A stretch of DNA of 14,831 nucleotides from Spongospora subterranea (GCA_900404475.1 OUQQ01000654.1:1-14831), one strand, 5' to 3'; positions 1-9,592 are shown, numbered from the stretch's first letter. The notes: generated by a model from the sequence alone, not told the origin. A program made the numbers and translations.

Positions 1-1
1 G

Positions 2-415
2 CTCATCAGTTTCCTAACATCAGACTTTCGTTCTGCCAATTTTATCTCAGTTCTGTATTTCCTCTACAACTTCTGTTTTGGATCAACGCTCACGTCCCGA
101 TCTGGACGCGGTTTTGTGTCCATGATGCAATATTCGTCTTTCTTCAGCTATGCAACTGAAGCTCTTTCCGCTTTGGAGTTTGATGGGTTGGTGGTCCTTC
201 TTGATTCCCCGTTTTTGAATATTGCGCATCCACTGGAGGGTGATGGTGGCGCATTTCTAACGACGACGGGAATGCAGGTTTCTCATCTAAAGTTTGACAT
301 GTTGATGCTCATTGTTTGTATTGGTACTATTTACGTTTTGGCGTTTCTAGCTTTGCGGTTTGATGTGCGAAAGACACGTCGTCATCGGCGATATCAAGCG
401 ATCCCCAACAAGTGA
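2..415 (+). CDS. ABCG-family half-transporter, 3' terminal exon (partial, 5' end outside window)
   Basis: This is the C-terminal 137 residues of an ABC transporter of the G (White/PDR-like) family; only the last part of its membrane domain is inside the window. The frame is open from base 2 and stops at TGA-free TGT... to a TAG-type end at 415. It begins LISFLTSDFRSANF, in the fifth-helix region, and ends with a hydrophobic last helix (LIVCIGTIYVLAFLALRF) followed by a basic tail RKTRRHRR. The protein aligns without ambiguity to the end of the complete transporter at 4833-8051: the same SFFSYATE(A/S)LSALEFDGL block, the same FLTTTGM motif and the same tail. It differs mainly in the loop between the last two helices. 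Many nucleotide differences in the shared first ~90 bases are synonymous, so both copies look selected as proteins. Family membership is sure; substrate is unknown. Confidence 0.9.
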   Translation, partial: LISFLTSDFRSANFISVLYFLYNFCFGSTLTSRSGRGFVSMMQYSSFFSYATEALSALEFDGLVVLLDSPFLNIAHPLEGDGGAFLTTTGMQVSHLKFDMLMLIVCIGTIYVLAFLALRFDVRKTRRHRRYQAIPNK

Positions 416-1690
416 TAGTTGTCCATCCTAGTTAGGTTCAATATATTTCTAATGTTGTCCACGAAATGTTTGGTTTCCGTATTTGTGTAGTCTTTAGATC
501 ACCTTTTCAACAACAAGTTACAATGCTGCCTAAGATAATTATGACCGATCCGCACAATGATCTGTTCTCAATCTGAAATGGTTGGAAGTTGCTTTTTCTC
601 GACGAAATAGAATTTTTCTTGTACAGATTCGCGGGTCGTTTTCTCTGAATATTCAATAGCGCAGATGGTAGTTCCTTGTCAAAGCAACATGCTTCGAGGT
701 ATTTTTGTTAATCGCAGTCATCAAATATTTATTACCTGTATTAGTTTTAGTTTAGGGCGAGTGATGTTTGGTAATCAATAAACTGGCCTTTTCTTAACAT
801 ATCTAAAAGAATTGATAAGGTTATAACCTTTGACCATTTCTCTCTCCACCATCAGTCATTTTTAGCCGTGTTAATTTCTGGAGTCATTACACTCAGGGTC
901 TGGTAATTGAGCTGGGCTCACTCTAATACATTAACACAGACGTGAGGACGGTCACCTGATCGGTGTTGATCATATCATAACCAGGGAGATTGTAAAGATT
1001 GTGCCATGGGTCAACCTATAATAGTTGCCAGCGACGCGCCAGGTGCCTTGATATTGCAGCGACGTCATCCTGTTCTTGAATAGTTTGTTCCAACCCGTCG
1101 CTTGCTCGCGATGGACACGAACATGTCATGTTGAACTTTTGTTCTCTTCTTTGTCAACGTCATTCATCCCTCACTCAAGACCAGGGAATCGGGGCAAAGG
1201 TTTTATTCAGTCCAATCGAACATATCCCATCAAAGAAAATTCCAGATTTTAACATCAACGCTTCCTTCGCTTAGCGAATCTGAACACACCAAGACGGCGA
1301 CTTCAAGTTTAGGTCGTCAATGCAGCGGGTCGGTCAGCATTTGGTCATCGTGGACAACCTGTTTTAGACTGTCCAGTCAGCAACGATAGATCATCTGCCC
1401 GTGAAATATATACTGGTTAGCCCAATTCTTGTTATCGGTGCGATGACACCCAGAGATGGTTGATCAGTGAACATAAAGTCCTCTGGCCAGCCAATCCTAC
1501 GCGACCTGGATTCGCCTTCGGCTCATCAGGCTACCGCGTCGGTTGCTGTTCTTTTTCGGTGGTTTGAAAGGTAAGGACGTCCCTTTGTAATTTAGAGTAA
1601 CACCGTTATTTGTATTCATTGATTGTTTGGTAAATTTGATTTTGTGTGGTTGTGTGATGTGATACTCTGTCTGAGATCGGTTGTGATTTC
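416..1690. other. intergenic region without a supported gene
   Basis: This is the 3' flank of the first ABCG gene. I see no long frame on either strand and no tRNA or rRNA. On the minus strand, between about 1190 and 1510, a few short open stretches read like protein (for example IGWPEDFMFTDQPSLGVI near 1490-1440) but are separated by stops; they may be relics of another insertion or chance. No family could be assigned. Confidence 0.5.
777..782 (+). promoter_or_regulatory. possible polyadenylation signal (AATAAA)
   Basis: A canonical AATAAA hexamer lies about 360 bases after the stop of the upstream ABCG exon. It could end that transcript, but the distance is long and the hexamer is expected by chance in AT-rich DNA. 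Confidence 0.25.
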
Positions 1691-1706
1691 TCTCCACGCG
1701 TGGAGA
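1691..1706. repeat. 16-bp perfect palindrome upstream of the MULE transposase
   Basis: TCTCCACGCGTGGAGA is its own reverse complement over all 16 bases. It sits about 170 bases before the transposase ATG in a locally CpG-rich patch. Half of it (CTCCACGCG) recurs at 1718-1726. Such a site could be a binding site for the element's own protein or part of its terminal structure; neither is proven. Confidence 0.7.
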
Positions 1707-1719
1707 ATCCACTTTTTCT

Positions 1720-1739
1720 CCACGCGGGATGCGCCCACT
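1720..1739. repeat. short CpG-rich direct repeat, copy 1
   Basis: CCACGCGGGATGCGCCCACT here matches 18 of 20 bases at 1801-1820 (differences at the eleventh and nineteenth bases). The two copies are 81 bases apart, in the same orientation, upstream of the MULE reading frame. Subterminal repeats of this kind are common in Mutator-like elements. Confidence 0.6.
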
Positions 1740-1800
1740 GATGGGTAGGCTGCGCGTCTTTGGGGTTGCCGCTTCACGCTCCAACCTACCGTCCTACCGG

Positions 1801-1820
1801 CCACGCGGGACGCGCCCAGT
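1801..1820. repeat. short CpG-rich direct repeat, copy 2
   Basis: CCACGCGGGACGCGCCCAGT is the second copy of the repeat at 1720-1739. It lies 55 bases before the transposase start codon. Confidence 0.6.
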
Positions 1821-3308
1821 GCGCTTGGTTTGAGGTTGCCCTTCGTGTGCATTTGTTCAATTCACTCTCCACTCAATGGCGTCGTCTCTTTCGTTAGATT
1901 ATATTTTCTCTTCGTTTGAGGCTCTTGAAACCAAGATACAAGTTTTTGCTAAACATATCGGGTTCAGGGCGATCAAGGACGTGAACAAGTTTACGATTGA
2001 GCAATCCGAACAGCTATTTGGATTTGCCTCTATGTTAATTGCCTGAAGTCGCTTCCATTTGACTCTGTTGCGTTAGTGTTAACGCGAGAGTTACCTCCAG
2101 ATGCAATTTTTAAAAAACATCAACATGTTCTTGGAATTTAACTTTTAGTTACAATCGTTTGAGCAAATATTATTTCTTAATAAGCCTGGTTCTTGATCAT
2201 AACCACGACATTGATAATACAAATATCAGCAGTGGTTTTCACATGGTCTGCATTTGAACCCTGATGAGATTCACACGATTGAGATGCTTTCACGCTTTTC
2301 TCTTCCTCTTCAAAATAACATGGGCATTGACTTAAGCTACAGTGACAAAAACAATCATAACATTGACATGGTTTCTTGTAGGTCAGGGAGATCCTGCAAG
2401 GCGCTCATTCCAATCGCGACTATCCCGCGTCTCGTCTGTCTAGGCGGTTGCGCAATGGGAAAACCAATATTTTTGGATCAGATCCGAACCGCAGGACGCT
2501 CTTCATGGAGCACGGTATGGATATAGATGTTAAAGGAACCGTGTTTCAATTCCAAATGAACCGGTCTCAGCAACTGAAAGCAGTATTCTTGCAGGTGTGT
2601 TGGTGCTATTTTTGATAGACTAGACAGATAGCGAAATACGCTTTTGCATATAATCATTTTATCATTTTAGACGGAACTCATCATACAACCATGTACGACC
2701 CGAAGTTGATGCCTTTACGAATATGATTTGCTTGGGAAAGAACGCGGTACATCCGGTATACTCCTGGATGAGAGTGAGAATAGTTTCATGCCGTGGTCCA
2801 GTTGCATTCAAACACTGCTGTTTACACTAGGATCGCAGCAGTGGTTAAATGCAACTGGACCATGGGTTCAAGAGAGTGTTTTGAGAGGACTTCAACTGTT
2901 CGGATTTGATAAACCTGGAGCCACGCTGACCGAGGGGGGATCAGCATATCCTTGTGCCGCTGCGGATTTACAAATGATTCATATTCTTTGCTCATATCAT
3001 TTCCAGCAAGATGTTTTCGCCTCTTGTGGAGAAATGTGAGAGAACGCCGACCAATTAAAACGGGACGCATTAGCCCTGATTTACAAGACGTTCGCAACCG
3101 AAGATTTCTTCGACGAAGCTGCTTCTTCAGCGCTTGCAACGTATGAGAAATATAAATCCGCTGTCGCAAGTGTCGAAAATTTTTTTGATCTAAGCGAAAA
3201 GTTTGTCGAACATATACTGGTGAGAGTACAAGAATAGATCATATACCTCTAAGCTAACGACTGGTTTCCTTTCAGGCCAAATATTTACCTGCAGTCATGT
3301 ATTGACGT

Positions 3309-3578
3309 AGCGTGGAGAGAGTGTCAACTCTGCCATAAAAGAAAAACGTCATAAGAAGGAGCTACGCAGCTTTAACCTTTTTCAGCTGAGCCACCACTTG
3401 TTGGCTCAATTTGATCGTATGGAAGCAACATTTCTAGACATCTTGTGCGGATTGGTTCGCAGTAATTCTGTGATGGCGCCTCATGTCAAAGCAATTTGGC
3501 ACAGCCAGTACGAGGAAGCGACAAACTTGCCCTTTGTTTACAGAGTAAACCAATATTCCTGAAACATGGAGTGTCCTC
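3309..3578 (+). repeat. 270-bp exact direct duplication, copy 1
   Basis: These 270 bases are identical, base for base by eye, to 3597-3866. The copy covers the transposase ES.NS.IK block to the following in-frame TGA. Just upstream, the codon before the Arg of RGES is TAG (3308-3310). It is separated from copy 2 by 18 bases including an N. Confidence 0.9.
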
Positions 3579-3596
3579 ACTACACAGTACTGTACN

Positions 3597-3866
3597 AGCG
3601 TGGAGAGAGTGTCAACTCTGCCATAAAAGAAAAACGTCATAAGAAGGAGCTACGCAGCTTTAACCTTTTTCAGCTGAGCCACCACTTGTTGGCTCAATTT
3701 GATCGTATGGAAGCAACATTTCTAGACATCTTGTGCGGATTGGTTCGCAGTAATTCTGTGATGGCGCCTCATGTCAAAGCAATTTGGCACAGCCAGTACG
3801 AGGAAGCGACAAACTTGCCCTTTGTTTACAGAGTAAACCAATATTCCTGAAACATGGAGTGTCCTC
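3597..3866 (+). repeat. 270-bp exact direct duplication, copy 2, next to an ambiguous base
   Basis: This is the second identical copy of 3309-3578. It starts one base after the only N in the window (3596). The transposase frame continues past the end of this copy to 4018 after one TGA, so copy 2 is the one joined to the true downstream sequence, and copy 1 is joined to the true upstream exon. Zero divergence inside an otherwise decayed element points to a very recent duplication or a join error in assembly. Confidence 0.9.
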
Positions 3867-4018
3867 GATTGTGCAGAGCGGAAGAGAGTTCAAAATCAAG
3901 TAACCCTAAAGGATGCATCCATGCACTTCATCCCGAGTTGTTCTACATTTCGGTCGACGTACCGCCCAGAAAAAGAGGACTTTCGTCAGGCGAAGATGTC
4001 AATAGGTGTTTAATCTGA

Positions 4019-4832
4019 TTTTACATGCGAGAATCCATGGTTCGTCTGTGTTTACCTTTGTACAGATCAGCGTTGAAAAGACTCGGTCCCGGGCAATGTA
4101 GCGCCACCCGTCAAAGAAACGTCATCCCAAGTGATAATCATAGAGCCCGTAGCAAAACGTGCCCTTTGCTAGCGAAGGTACTGAATCAATACACCCTTGT
4201 GTTAATAGTAAGTTTGTTGCTCGTATAAATATAGGGCAACCTGTTGACGTAACTTGGGACTGTTTAATCGCCAATGACCTCGATGGTTGGACGACAACTA
4301 CTTAATAAATTTACTTAGCTATTGATAAGCCCCTTAACACAACCGTCGACTTTTCGAGAAACCCCTGAACCACCTTTCGTTGCGAGAACTCGTTTCAGAA
4401 CAACGTGATTATAACCGGGTTCGAGGCGGTCCAATTCGTGCGAAGAACAAAGTCGGCAGACCACAAAATCTCATTTAAACCGCTGCCCTCTTCGCGAGCG
4501 GAAACGGGGTGACACATTCCGAATTATTATTTCCCTCCTTTGACGTGATGTACGACTATGGTCCACGGGAAAAAAGTAACCGCCAGAAAAAAAAATATTG
4601 CGTGTTGAAAAAACCTGCGCGGGAAATGGCACCCCCTTTTCAAGGGAGCGCCCCCTGTAAACTGCGCCCAGGACTACTGACTACTGTAATCGATCAATCG
4701 GACTTGTTCGACAAGTCTCACTGTATCATCAGTGTTTCGCGCAAAAGTAACATTGCTTGCGGCGCTTTGAAATTAATTGGAACAAGGTTTGTCATCATTG
4801 ACTGCGGGCACTAGTCTTTTTGGCCCATATCA
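4019..4832. other. non-coding region between MULE relic and ABCG gene (includes likely ABCG promoter)
   Basis: No gene is supported here. A frame at 4509-4814 (101 codons) has no recognisable motif, contains a lysine-rich patch encoded by A-runs, and ends just before the transporter start, so I take it as chance. The last 300 bases, with A-runs near 4570-4610 and G/C runs near 4615-4670, should hold the promoter and 5' UTR of the transporter. No TATA box at a convincing distance could be fixed. Confidence 0.45.
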
Positions 4833-7800
4833 ATGATATCTCATTGGACTGGCACTGCTCTGGCTTCCTTGACCCTGCTAGTTTGTGCGATTCTGCTGTC
4901 GCCTACTCTCAATGCAGAAACACCGATGCGAACGACATGTTATCATGCCCGGTTGGATTGTCAGAATGGTGGATATGTCGAGGAATGCTTGGAAACAATA
5001 CACAGATGTCCATACGAGTGTCGATCCAGGTGTATCTGCCCTGTTGGATATTTTGGCGTTCATTGCCAGTTCTTGGAGGAGCGATTGAAGAACACATGTC
5101 CTGTTGGAACGACATACAGCAACGCTGGTTTGAATACGATTGGCCCTGAAGAAATTGAGTGTCATCTATCATCCCAGATAGGTTGGATTGAGTAACTGTC
5201 ACACACTTTGCCAACCTGATTAGTTCTTGTTAGATGTTCCAGGCATTATGTACCTGCGGGACCATCGATCGCGTTTGGTGTTTGATACATTACTTGGAAA
5301 AGTTACCATGGAAGTGTTTAGCCGTCCGTTTGAGATGTTCAAGGAGGAATCAGGACCAACAATTCTTATGTTCGGATTTACTGCCACCAACTGCTCAATT
5401 ATTGAAAAACAAGTTCGCAACACAAAACAGGTCGTGTATAGATGCCTAAGAAAAACGGTTCGTTCATGTCGGGATCACAGCGAAGATCGAGTTGGCTGTC
5501 CAGTGTAATTATCAGCATTGCGCTTTGATGACCCTTTTAAATTCAGCCTCTTTTTAGAGTCGTTTCAATGGCCTTCAAACAATGGCAGAAGAGGACGGAA
5601 CCTCTGGAGTTCATCTTCAATCATGACAAGCAAGGCAGAGCAATAGGATTAAATGTAGTTATTGGACCAATTCGTTTCATGGGATCTTTAAGAATCAAAA
5701 CGCACTGCTTTACCGGTTCATGCATAACACCATATCCATCTAATTCTGTTATTAAGCTTCACCAAGAGGAAGAGATAATTGAACAACCAGAGAGTTTTAT
5801 AGCAGTGGCCATCGCTTCTTTAACAATTGTTGCAGGAATGGTGCTGGCCTTGGGAACCGCCGTCGTCCGGGTTAAGACTGAACTTTATAAAACTCCTCCG
5901 GTGATCAAAGATTCGTTAGACAAGACATATTCGGCATCTTCAATTTCCACGATCGATCCTCTAGATCCTGATCCCAAAAAGGACGCATCTGTTCATGGAA
6001 TTTTGTGGCAGTCGCTATCGTATCGATTACCAAGCTTATGGATGACTGGAGGTCGTGGTGTCGAATTATTACACCCATCATCAGGGGTTTTAACTGGCCC
6101 TGAATTGGTTGCACTTATTGGCCGTTCAGGGTGTGGTAAATCAACATTCCTTGATCTTCTTGCGGGTATTGATGCCCTTCACTCTTGTAGAAGTGACTTC
6201 AATTTCAACTTGTTTGTGTCTAGGGGTACATAAGCCGGGCGTAATGTCAGGGCGTATTGGAATGATTGGAGCGGCAACTACTATCGGATATATGACACAA
6301 CATGACGTAATGCTCTCATCCTTAACGGTCTGGGAGACAATATCGTTCGCGGGTAAGACCAGGTTTCCAGCCGATGTTGCTGATGAGGATATCAATGGGA
6401 GAATTGCGACTATTTTAATGGATGTTGGTCTTGAGAATCATGCCCATTCCCTTGTTTCTGGTTTATCTGGTGGAGAAAGGCGCCGATTAGCATTGGCGGC
6501 AGACTTAATATCTCAGGTAGTCTGACTGAGTCCATATTTAGGCTCCTCGTCCATCCATCTTTATCTTGCGTTTTCCGTTTCAGAAAAGAACAATTGAGTG
6601 TTTTTATCTTGCTGTGCTGTTCAACAATTCTCCATCATTTTCGTGTTCTAAATTATCTATAATAATGTCATGGGATCTAATGATCCACATTGATCTGTTC
6701 AGCCGGATGTGCTTCTACTTGATGAACCGACAACTGGATTGGATAGTGCGAATGCCCTATTGGTCGTCAATTTGTTAAGGAATCGGGTGATCATGCAATC
6801 TCGTCTTGTGATCATGACCATCCATCAGCCATCATCGGATTTACTTCCTCTTTTCGATCGTGTTATTTTAATGGGTAGTTATGGCCGAATCATTTTTAAT
6901 GGAACTCCACAAGCCGCGTTGCAGTTTGTGATTCGACATACTTCAACCGAATTGGCGCCAAGTGATAATCCTTTCGAGTTCATTCTGGAGTCTCTTGATG
7001 ATGGGCCCAATATGGACCGTATGCTCTCGGAATATCAAATCCAAGAAATTGTTTCAAATGAATCCATTGACGCCATGATCCCTGCTGTCGACCAATCATC
7101 GCATCAGCATCTTTCGTTTTTTTCTCAGGTATATTTCAGTTTAATTTCACTTCCGTCATATTTCTGATATGTTTTCAGGTTTCCATTTTATGCAAGCGTT
7201 CATTCCGCAATTCGGCTCGCGCCACTCATCATTTGTTGCTCTTTTATGTCATCACTGTTGCTGTGGCTCTCGCTCTCGGGGTGACGTTCTTTAACCTCAA
7301 CAGACAGTTATCTGGTGGAATCGTTGCTCGATTTGGATTCTTCAGCTGCTCTAGTTTGTTCTTATCGTTGATCAGTCTATCGTCGTTAGATCTTCTTTTG
7401 ACTGAACGCATAATTCAGCGTCGCGAATGTCCAACGTCCTACAGTTGTTTGGCGTATATGACAGCGAAACTTCTTACAGACATCGTCCCATATCGGCTTA
7501 TTCCAGCGATAATTTTCTCCTCAATCACCTATGGGATGATTGGTTTACAACCTGTTTTAGTCAAGTTCCTATTATTTACATCAGTTGTCATATTAGTCTC
7601 GACAGCAGCTGGTGCATCCGCAATGCTCATCAGTTTTCTCACATCAGACTTCCGTTCTGCTAATTTTGTCTCAATTCTGTATTTCCTATTCAATTTCTGT
7701 TTTGGATCAACTCTAATCTCCCGCAATGACGGCGGTGTTGTTGGTACATTGCGGTACTTGTCGTTCTTCAGCTACGCAACGGAATCTCTCTCAGCGTTGG

Positions 7801-8051
7801 AATTCGATGGTTTGCGGATCACACTTGATTCCCAAATTGTTGATGTTGATAACGCACTGAAAATCGATGGTGACGAGTTTCTAACGACGACGGGTATGAA
7901 CGTTTCGAATCTGAGTTTTGACATCTCGATGCTCGTTGTGTGCATCGGTATTATTTACGTGCTAGCGTTCCTTGCTCTACGGTTTGACACACGAAAAACG
8001 CGTCGGCACTGCCGTTGGCAGTCCATTTCTGCCGACGAAAGCTCTATGTAA
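4833..8051 (+). CDS. ABCG-family half-transporter with EGF-like extracellular domain (Adp1-like)
   Basis: This is a complete ATP-driven membrane transporter, 939 aa after splicing. Proposed exons: 4833-5181, 5234-5504, 5558-6165, 6224-6516, 6703-7128, 7179-8051; the total is 2820 nt. Order: signal peptide (residues 1-28, ending TLNA); an EGF-like cysteine module at about 43-78 with NGG and the signature CICPVGYFGVHC; an extracellular linker; a membrane helix at about 287-310; then the nucleotide-binding domain with Walker A GRSGCGKST (395-403), Q-loop YMTQHD, signature LSGGERRR (about 490), Walker B VLLLDEP (510-516), D-loop GLDS and H-loop His at about 548; finally six hydrophobic helices from about residue 668 and a basic tail. 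All catalytic motifs are intact. This order matches yeast Adp1 and plant ABCG24/28-type proteins; substrate is unknown. The first intron (donor GTTGGA) is the least certain junction. A paralogue ends at 415. Confidence 0.93.
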
Positions 8052-8065
8052 TTTATCTAACCATG

Positions 8066-8071
8066 AATAAA
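8066..8071 (+). promoter_or_regulatory. polyadenylation signal of the ABCG gene (AATAAA)
   Basis: A canonical AATAAA starts 15 bases after the transporter stop codon. Its position is close for a 3' UTR but it is the best candidate on the + strand here. Confidence 0.45.
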
Positions 8072-8128
8072 TAACTGTAAACTTCTGAGCAAGTAAATAT
8101 TTTCAAACTGGTTTGCGATCTACAATAA

Positions 8129-8483
8129 TCAAATATCAAGCAACTGAGCCCCTATGTGAAAGACCCTGAAAATGTTGAAGTGCAATTTGAGGGCTTCGAA
8201 CTGGTTAGACTTCTTTCGAAGAGGTGTAACGAAACTCAGTCAATTGGCCTAGAAGCGTCCGTTCAAGACTCTGTTGCCAATCAAACCAAACAGTAATGAC
8301 AAAAACCTCAAATTTCTATTGCAATTTGCAAGTGCAAACGATGCGAGGGTTTGTGCGTGTTTTGATTTTAGTCTTTGCAACGACAATACAGCAAGTGCAG
8401 CAGATGTGCAATGCTTTGGGTATACCAAGAAAGTTGAAGAAAATCTACTGGCATGTCGTAGCGCCACCGGACTTGATCTTTGA
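8129..8483 (+). other. unrecognised two-exon coding-like segment
   Basis: A frame open from 8129 to 8293 reads as an ordinary soluble protein (VKDPENVEVQFEGFELVRLL). It runs into a strong-looking donor GTAATG at 8293. A pyrimidine-rich acceptor TTTTGATTTTAG ends at 8371. Splicing restores an open frame with ADVQCFGYTKKVEENLLACR up to a TGA at 8481-8483, giving about 91 residues. There is no in-frame ATG and no room for a first exon after the ABCG stop at 8051 that I can support. It may be a gene fragment, a pseudogene or coincidence; I do not recognise the family. Confidence 0.3.
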
Positions 8484-8679
8484 CGAATCGAATGTGAACA
8501 TCCCATCCCAGAGTCAGAAATCGCCGGAGCCGAATGTTCGCGTAAAATTGGTGTTCATTAGCGTAATATTTGTTTTGCTATACCCTGCCCACCTTTTGAC
8601 GAGATGCCGTCGTCCCACGAGAATGTGCAGCAAACGACTCAGGATGTTCCGGAACATATTTTAGCATCATAAACAATAA

Positions 8680-8862
8680 CGAGACGACGAGGAAAAACCC
8701 TTTTTTGCAGAAAAAAATCAGTGCGTTTTTTGTAGCGGAGTTAGTGAAGATAAGCCTAAATTGATCCACGAAATGAAGATGTCCATAACTACTTCGTCTA
8801 AAAATCGTGGTATACGGACAAAAGAAATCGTTTACCAGTTCCTTTTAACAATCCCATTGTGA
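8680..8862 (+). other. unrecognised 60-residue coding-like segment with a C-x-x-C pair
   Basis: This is a frame between a TAA at 8677 and a TGA at 8860. It begins RDDEEKPFFAEKNQCVFC and goes on through KPKLIHEMKMSI and RTKEIVYQFLL. The CVFC pair followed by a His suggests part of a zinc-binding fold, but only half of the ligands are visible. After the TGA, a shifted frame reads CEDGKHYQTSQTKH and continues to about 8955. It could be an exon of the same lost gene as 8129-8483. No start codon precedes it and no product can be named. Confidence 0.25.
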
Positions 8863-9592
8863 AGATGGAAAACATTATCAAACCAGCCAAACAAAGCACG
8901 TTGCTCTGAGTGTTTTTTTAGCGCAAATCGATCGTTTCCGGCTCAGAAAAATCGTACCTTAGAGAATGACGTGGTAAAAGTAGACGGTTCGTGAATGGTC
9001 AGGTCCACGTTATCAGACACGATAACACCATTCACAATACGGGTCATTGCCAAACGATCTCACTGACACGAAAGAGAGGTTCCACTTCCGTGACATTTTA
9101 CACGATACAGTAGTCCGCGCTCAGTCTCTCCAAGGTCAGGACAGTCCCTGCCTTTGGGCCTTTCCCCTGTTAACAGTTCTCGCCAGCAAAGCTGTTCGCA
9201 ACGTCGGTCCACCGTTAACAGTCCATCACTGTTGAAGTTCAATACAAACATGATGAACTTCGTTATATATCTCGAAGTTAACTTTTTCAGCCCATTCTGA
9301 TCGTGATAGTAGCCTTTCGATGTGATTCATTCAAAGACGTTATCAAACTTGAAACACAGAGACATTTTATTCAAACCGGTGTCGGAGTTCCGTTCAGTTG
9401 GACCCTTGAAAACACGTCTAAAAGAAGTACTGTTCTTAAACGGCGCTTGAAACTACTGAAATTGGAATTTGGATGCAAAATCAAGCAGAGAAAAGCCCGC
9501 TGCGGACTTGATCTCTGATTGTTTGCCTTTGTTGGCTGGCAACGGCGATTGGCATTTCAAAACTTGTTTTTCATTGACGATCTTTGCCAAAC
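8863..9592. other. non-coding region upstream of the DRG1-like gene
   Basis: This region should contain the promoter and 5' UTR of the GTPase gene. Short frames at 9047-9235 and 9303-9518 lack recognisable motifs and conserved splice links. A perfect 6-bp stem with a 6-base loop (GTTATC and GATAAC, 9009-9026) is small enough to be chance. I see no tRNA. Confidence 0.4.

Larger units (their letters stand above)
1876..4018 (+). pseudogene. decayed MULE (Mutator-like) transposase gene with FAR1-like N-terminus
   Basis: This is a broken transposase of the MULE superfamily, whose intact members cut and paste DNA with a DDE nuclease. From an ATG at 1876 a 56-residue frame reads MASSLSLDYIFSSFEALETK and on to AKHIGF, like the FAR1/MULE N-terminus; it stops at 2044 and continues in another frame (LKSLPFDSVALVLTREL). 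A piece with LVLDHNHDIDNTN near 2190 fits the C-terminal half of the FAR1 zinc finger. DGTHHTTMYDPKLMPL from about 2671 resembles the first catalytic Asp region and is followed by a frameshift. PGATLTEGGSAY with HILCSYHF (about 2915-3002) resembles the second acidic motif, with Glu where Asp is usual, and the following C-H signature. RGESVNSAIKEK (3311 and 3599) is the conserved ES.NS.IK block. A tail PPRKRGLSSGEDVNR ends near 4006. Likely introns survive at 2595-2670 and 3220-3275. Several stops and frameshifts show it is dead. Terminal inverted repeats and target-site duplication were not found, so element ends are unknown. Confidence 0.8.

Noticed and set aside
1497..1852. Overlapping minus-strand frames of 78-95 codons
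   Set aside because: They overlap the CpG-rich MULE flank, have skewed composition and no motif, and run antisense to a better-supported element.
4509..4814. 101-codon + frame just before the ABCG start
   Set aside because: It has no recognisable motif, a lysine-rich patch made by A-runs, and lies where the promoter and 5' UTR are expected.
4878..5214. Minus-strand frames of 95-101 codons opposite ABCG exon 1
   Set aside because: They are shadows of the EGF-containing exon; the + frame has the signal peptide and EGF cysteines.
9009..9026. 6-bp stem with 6-base loop
   Set aside because: Too short to be distinguished from chance, with no associated T-run or gene end.
9047..9235. 62-codon frame with protein-like text (FHFRDILHDTVVRAQ)
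   Set aside because: No supporting splice sites or family; a minus-strand frame of equal length overlaps it, so there is no reason to prefer either.
9303..9518. 71-codon frame ending in CGLDL, like the end (TGLDL) of the segment stopping at 8483
   Set aside because: The shared ending spans only about a dozen bases and may be chance; the frame lies in the likely DRG1 promoter.
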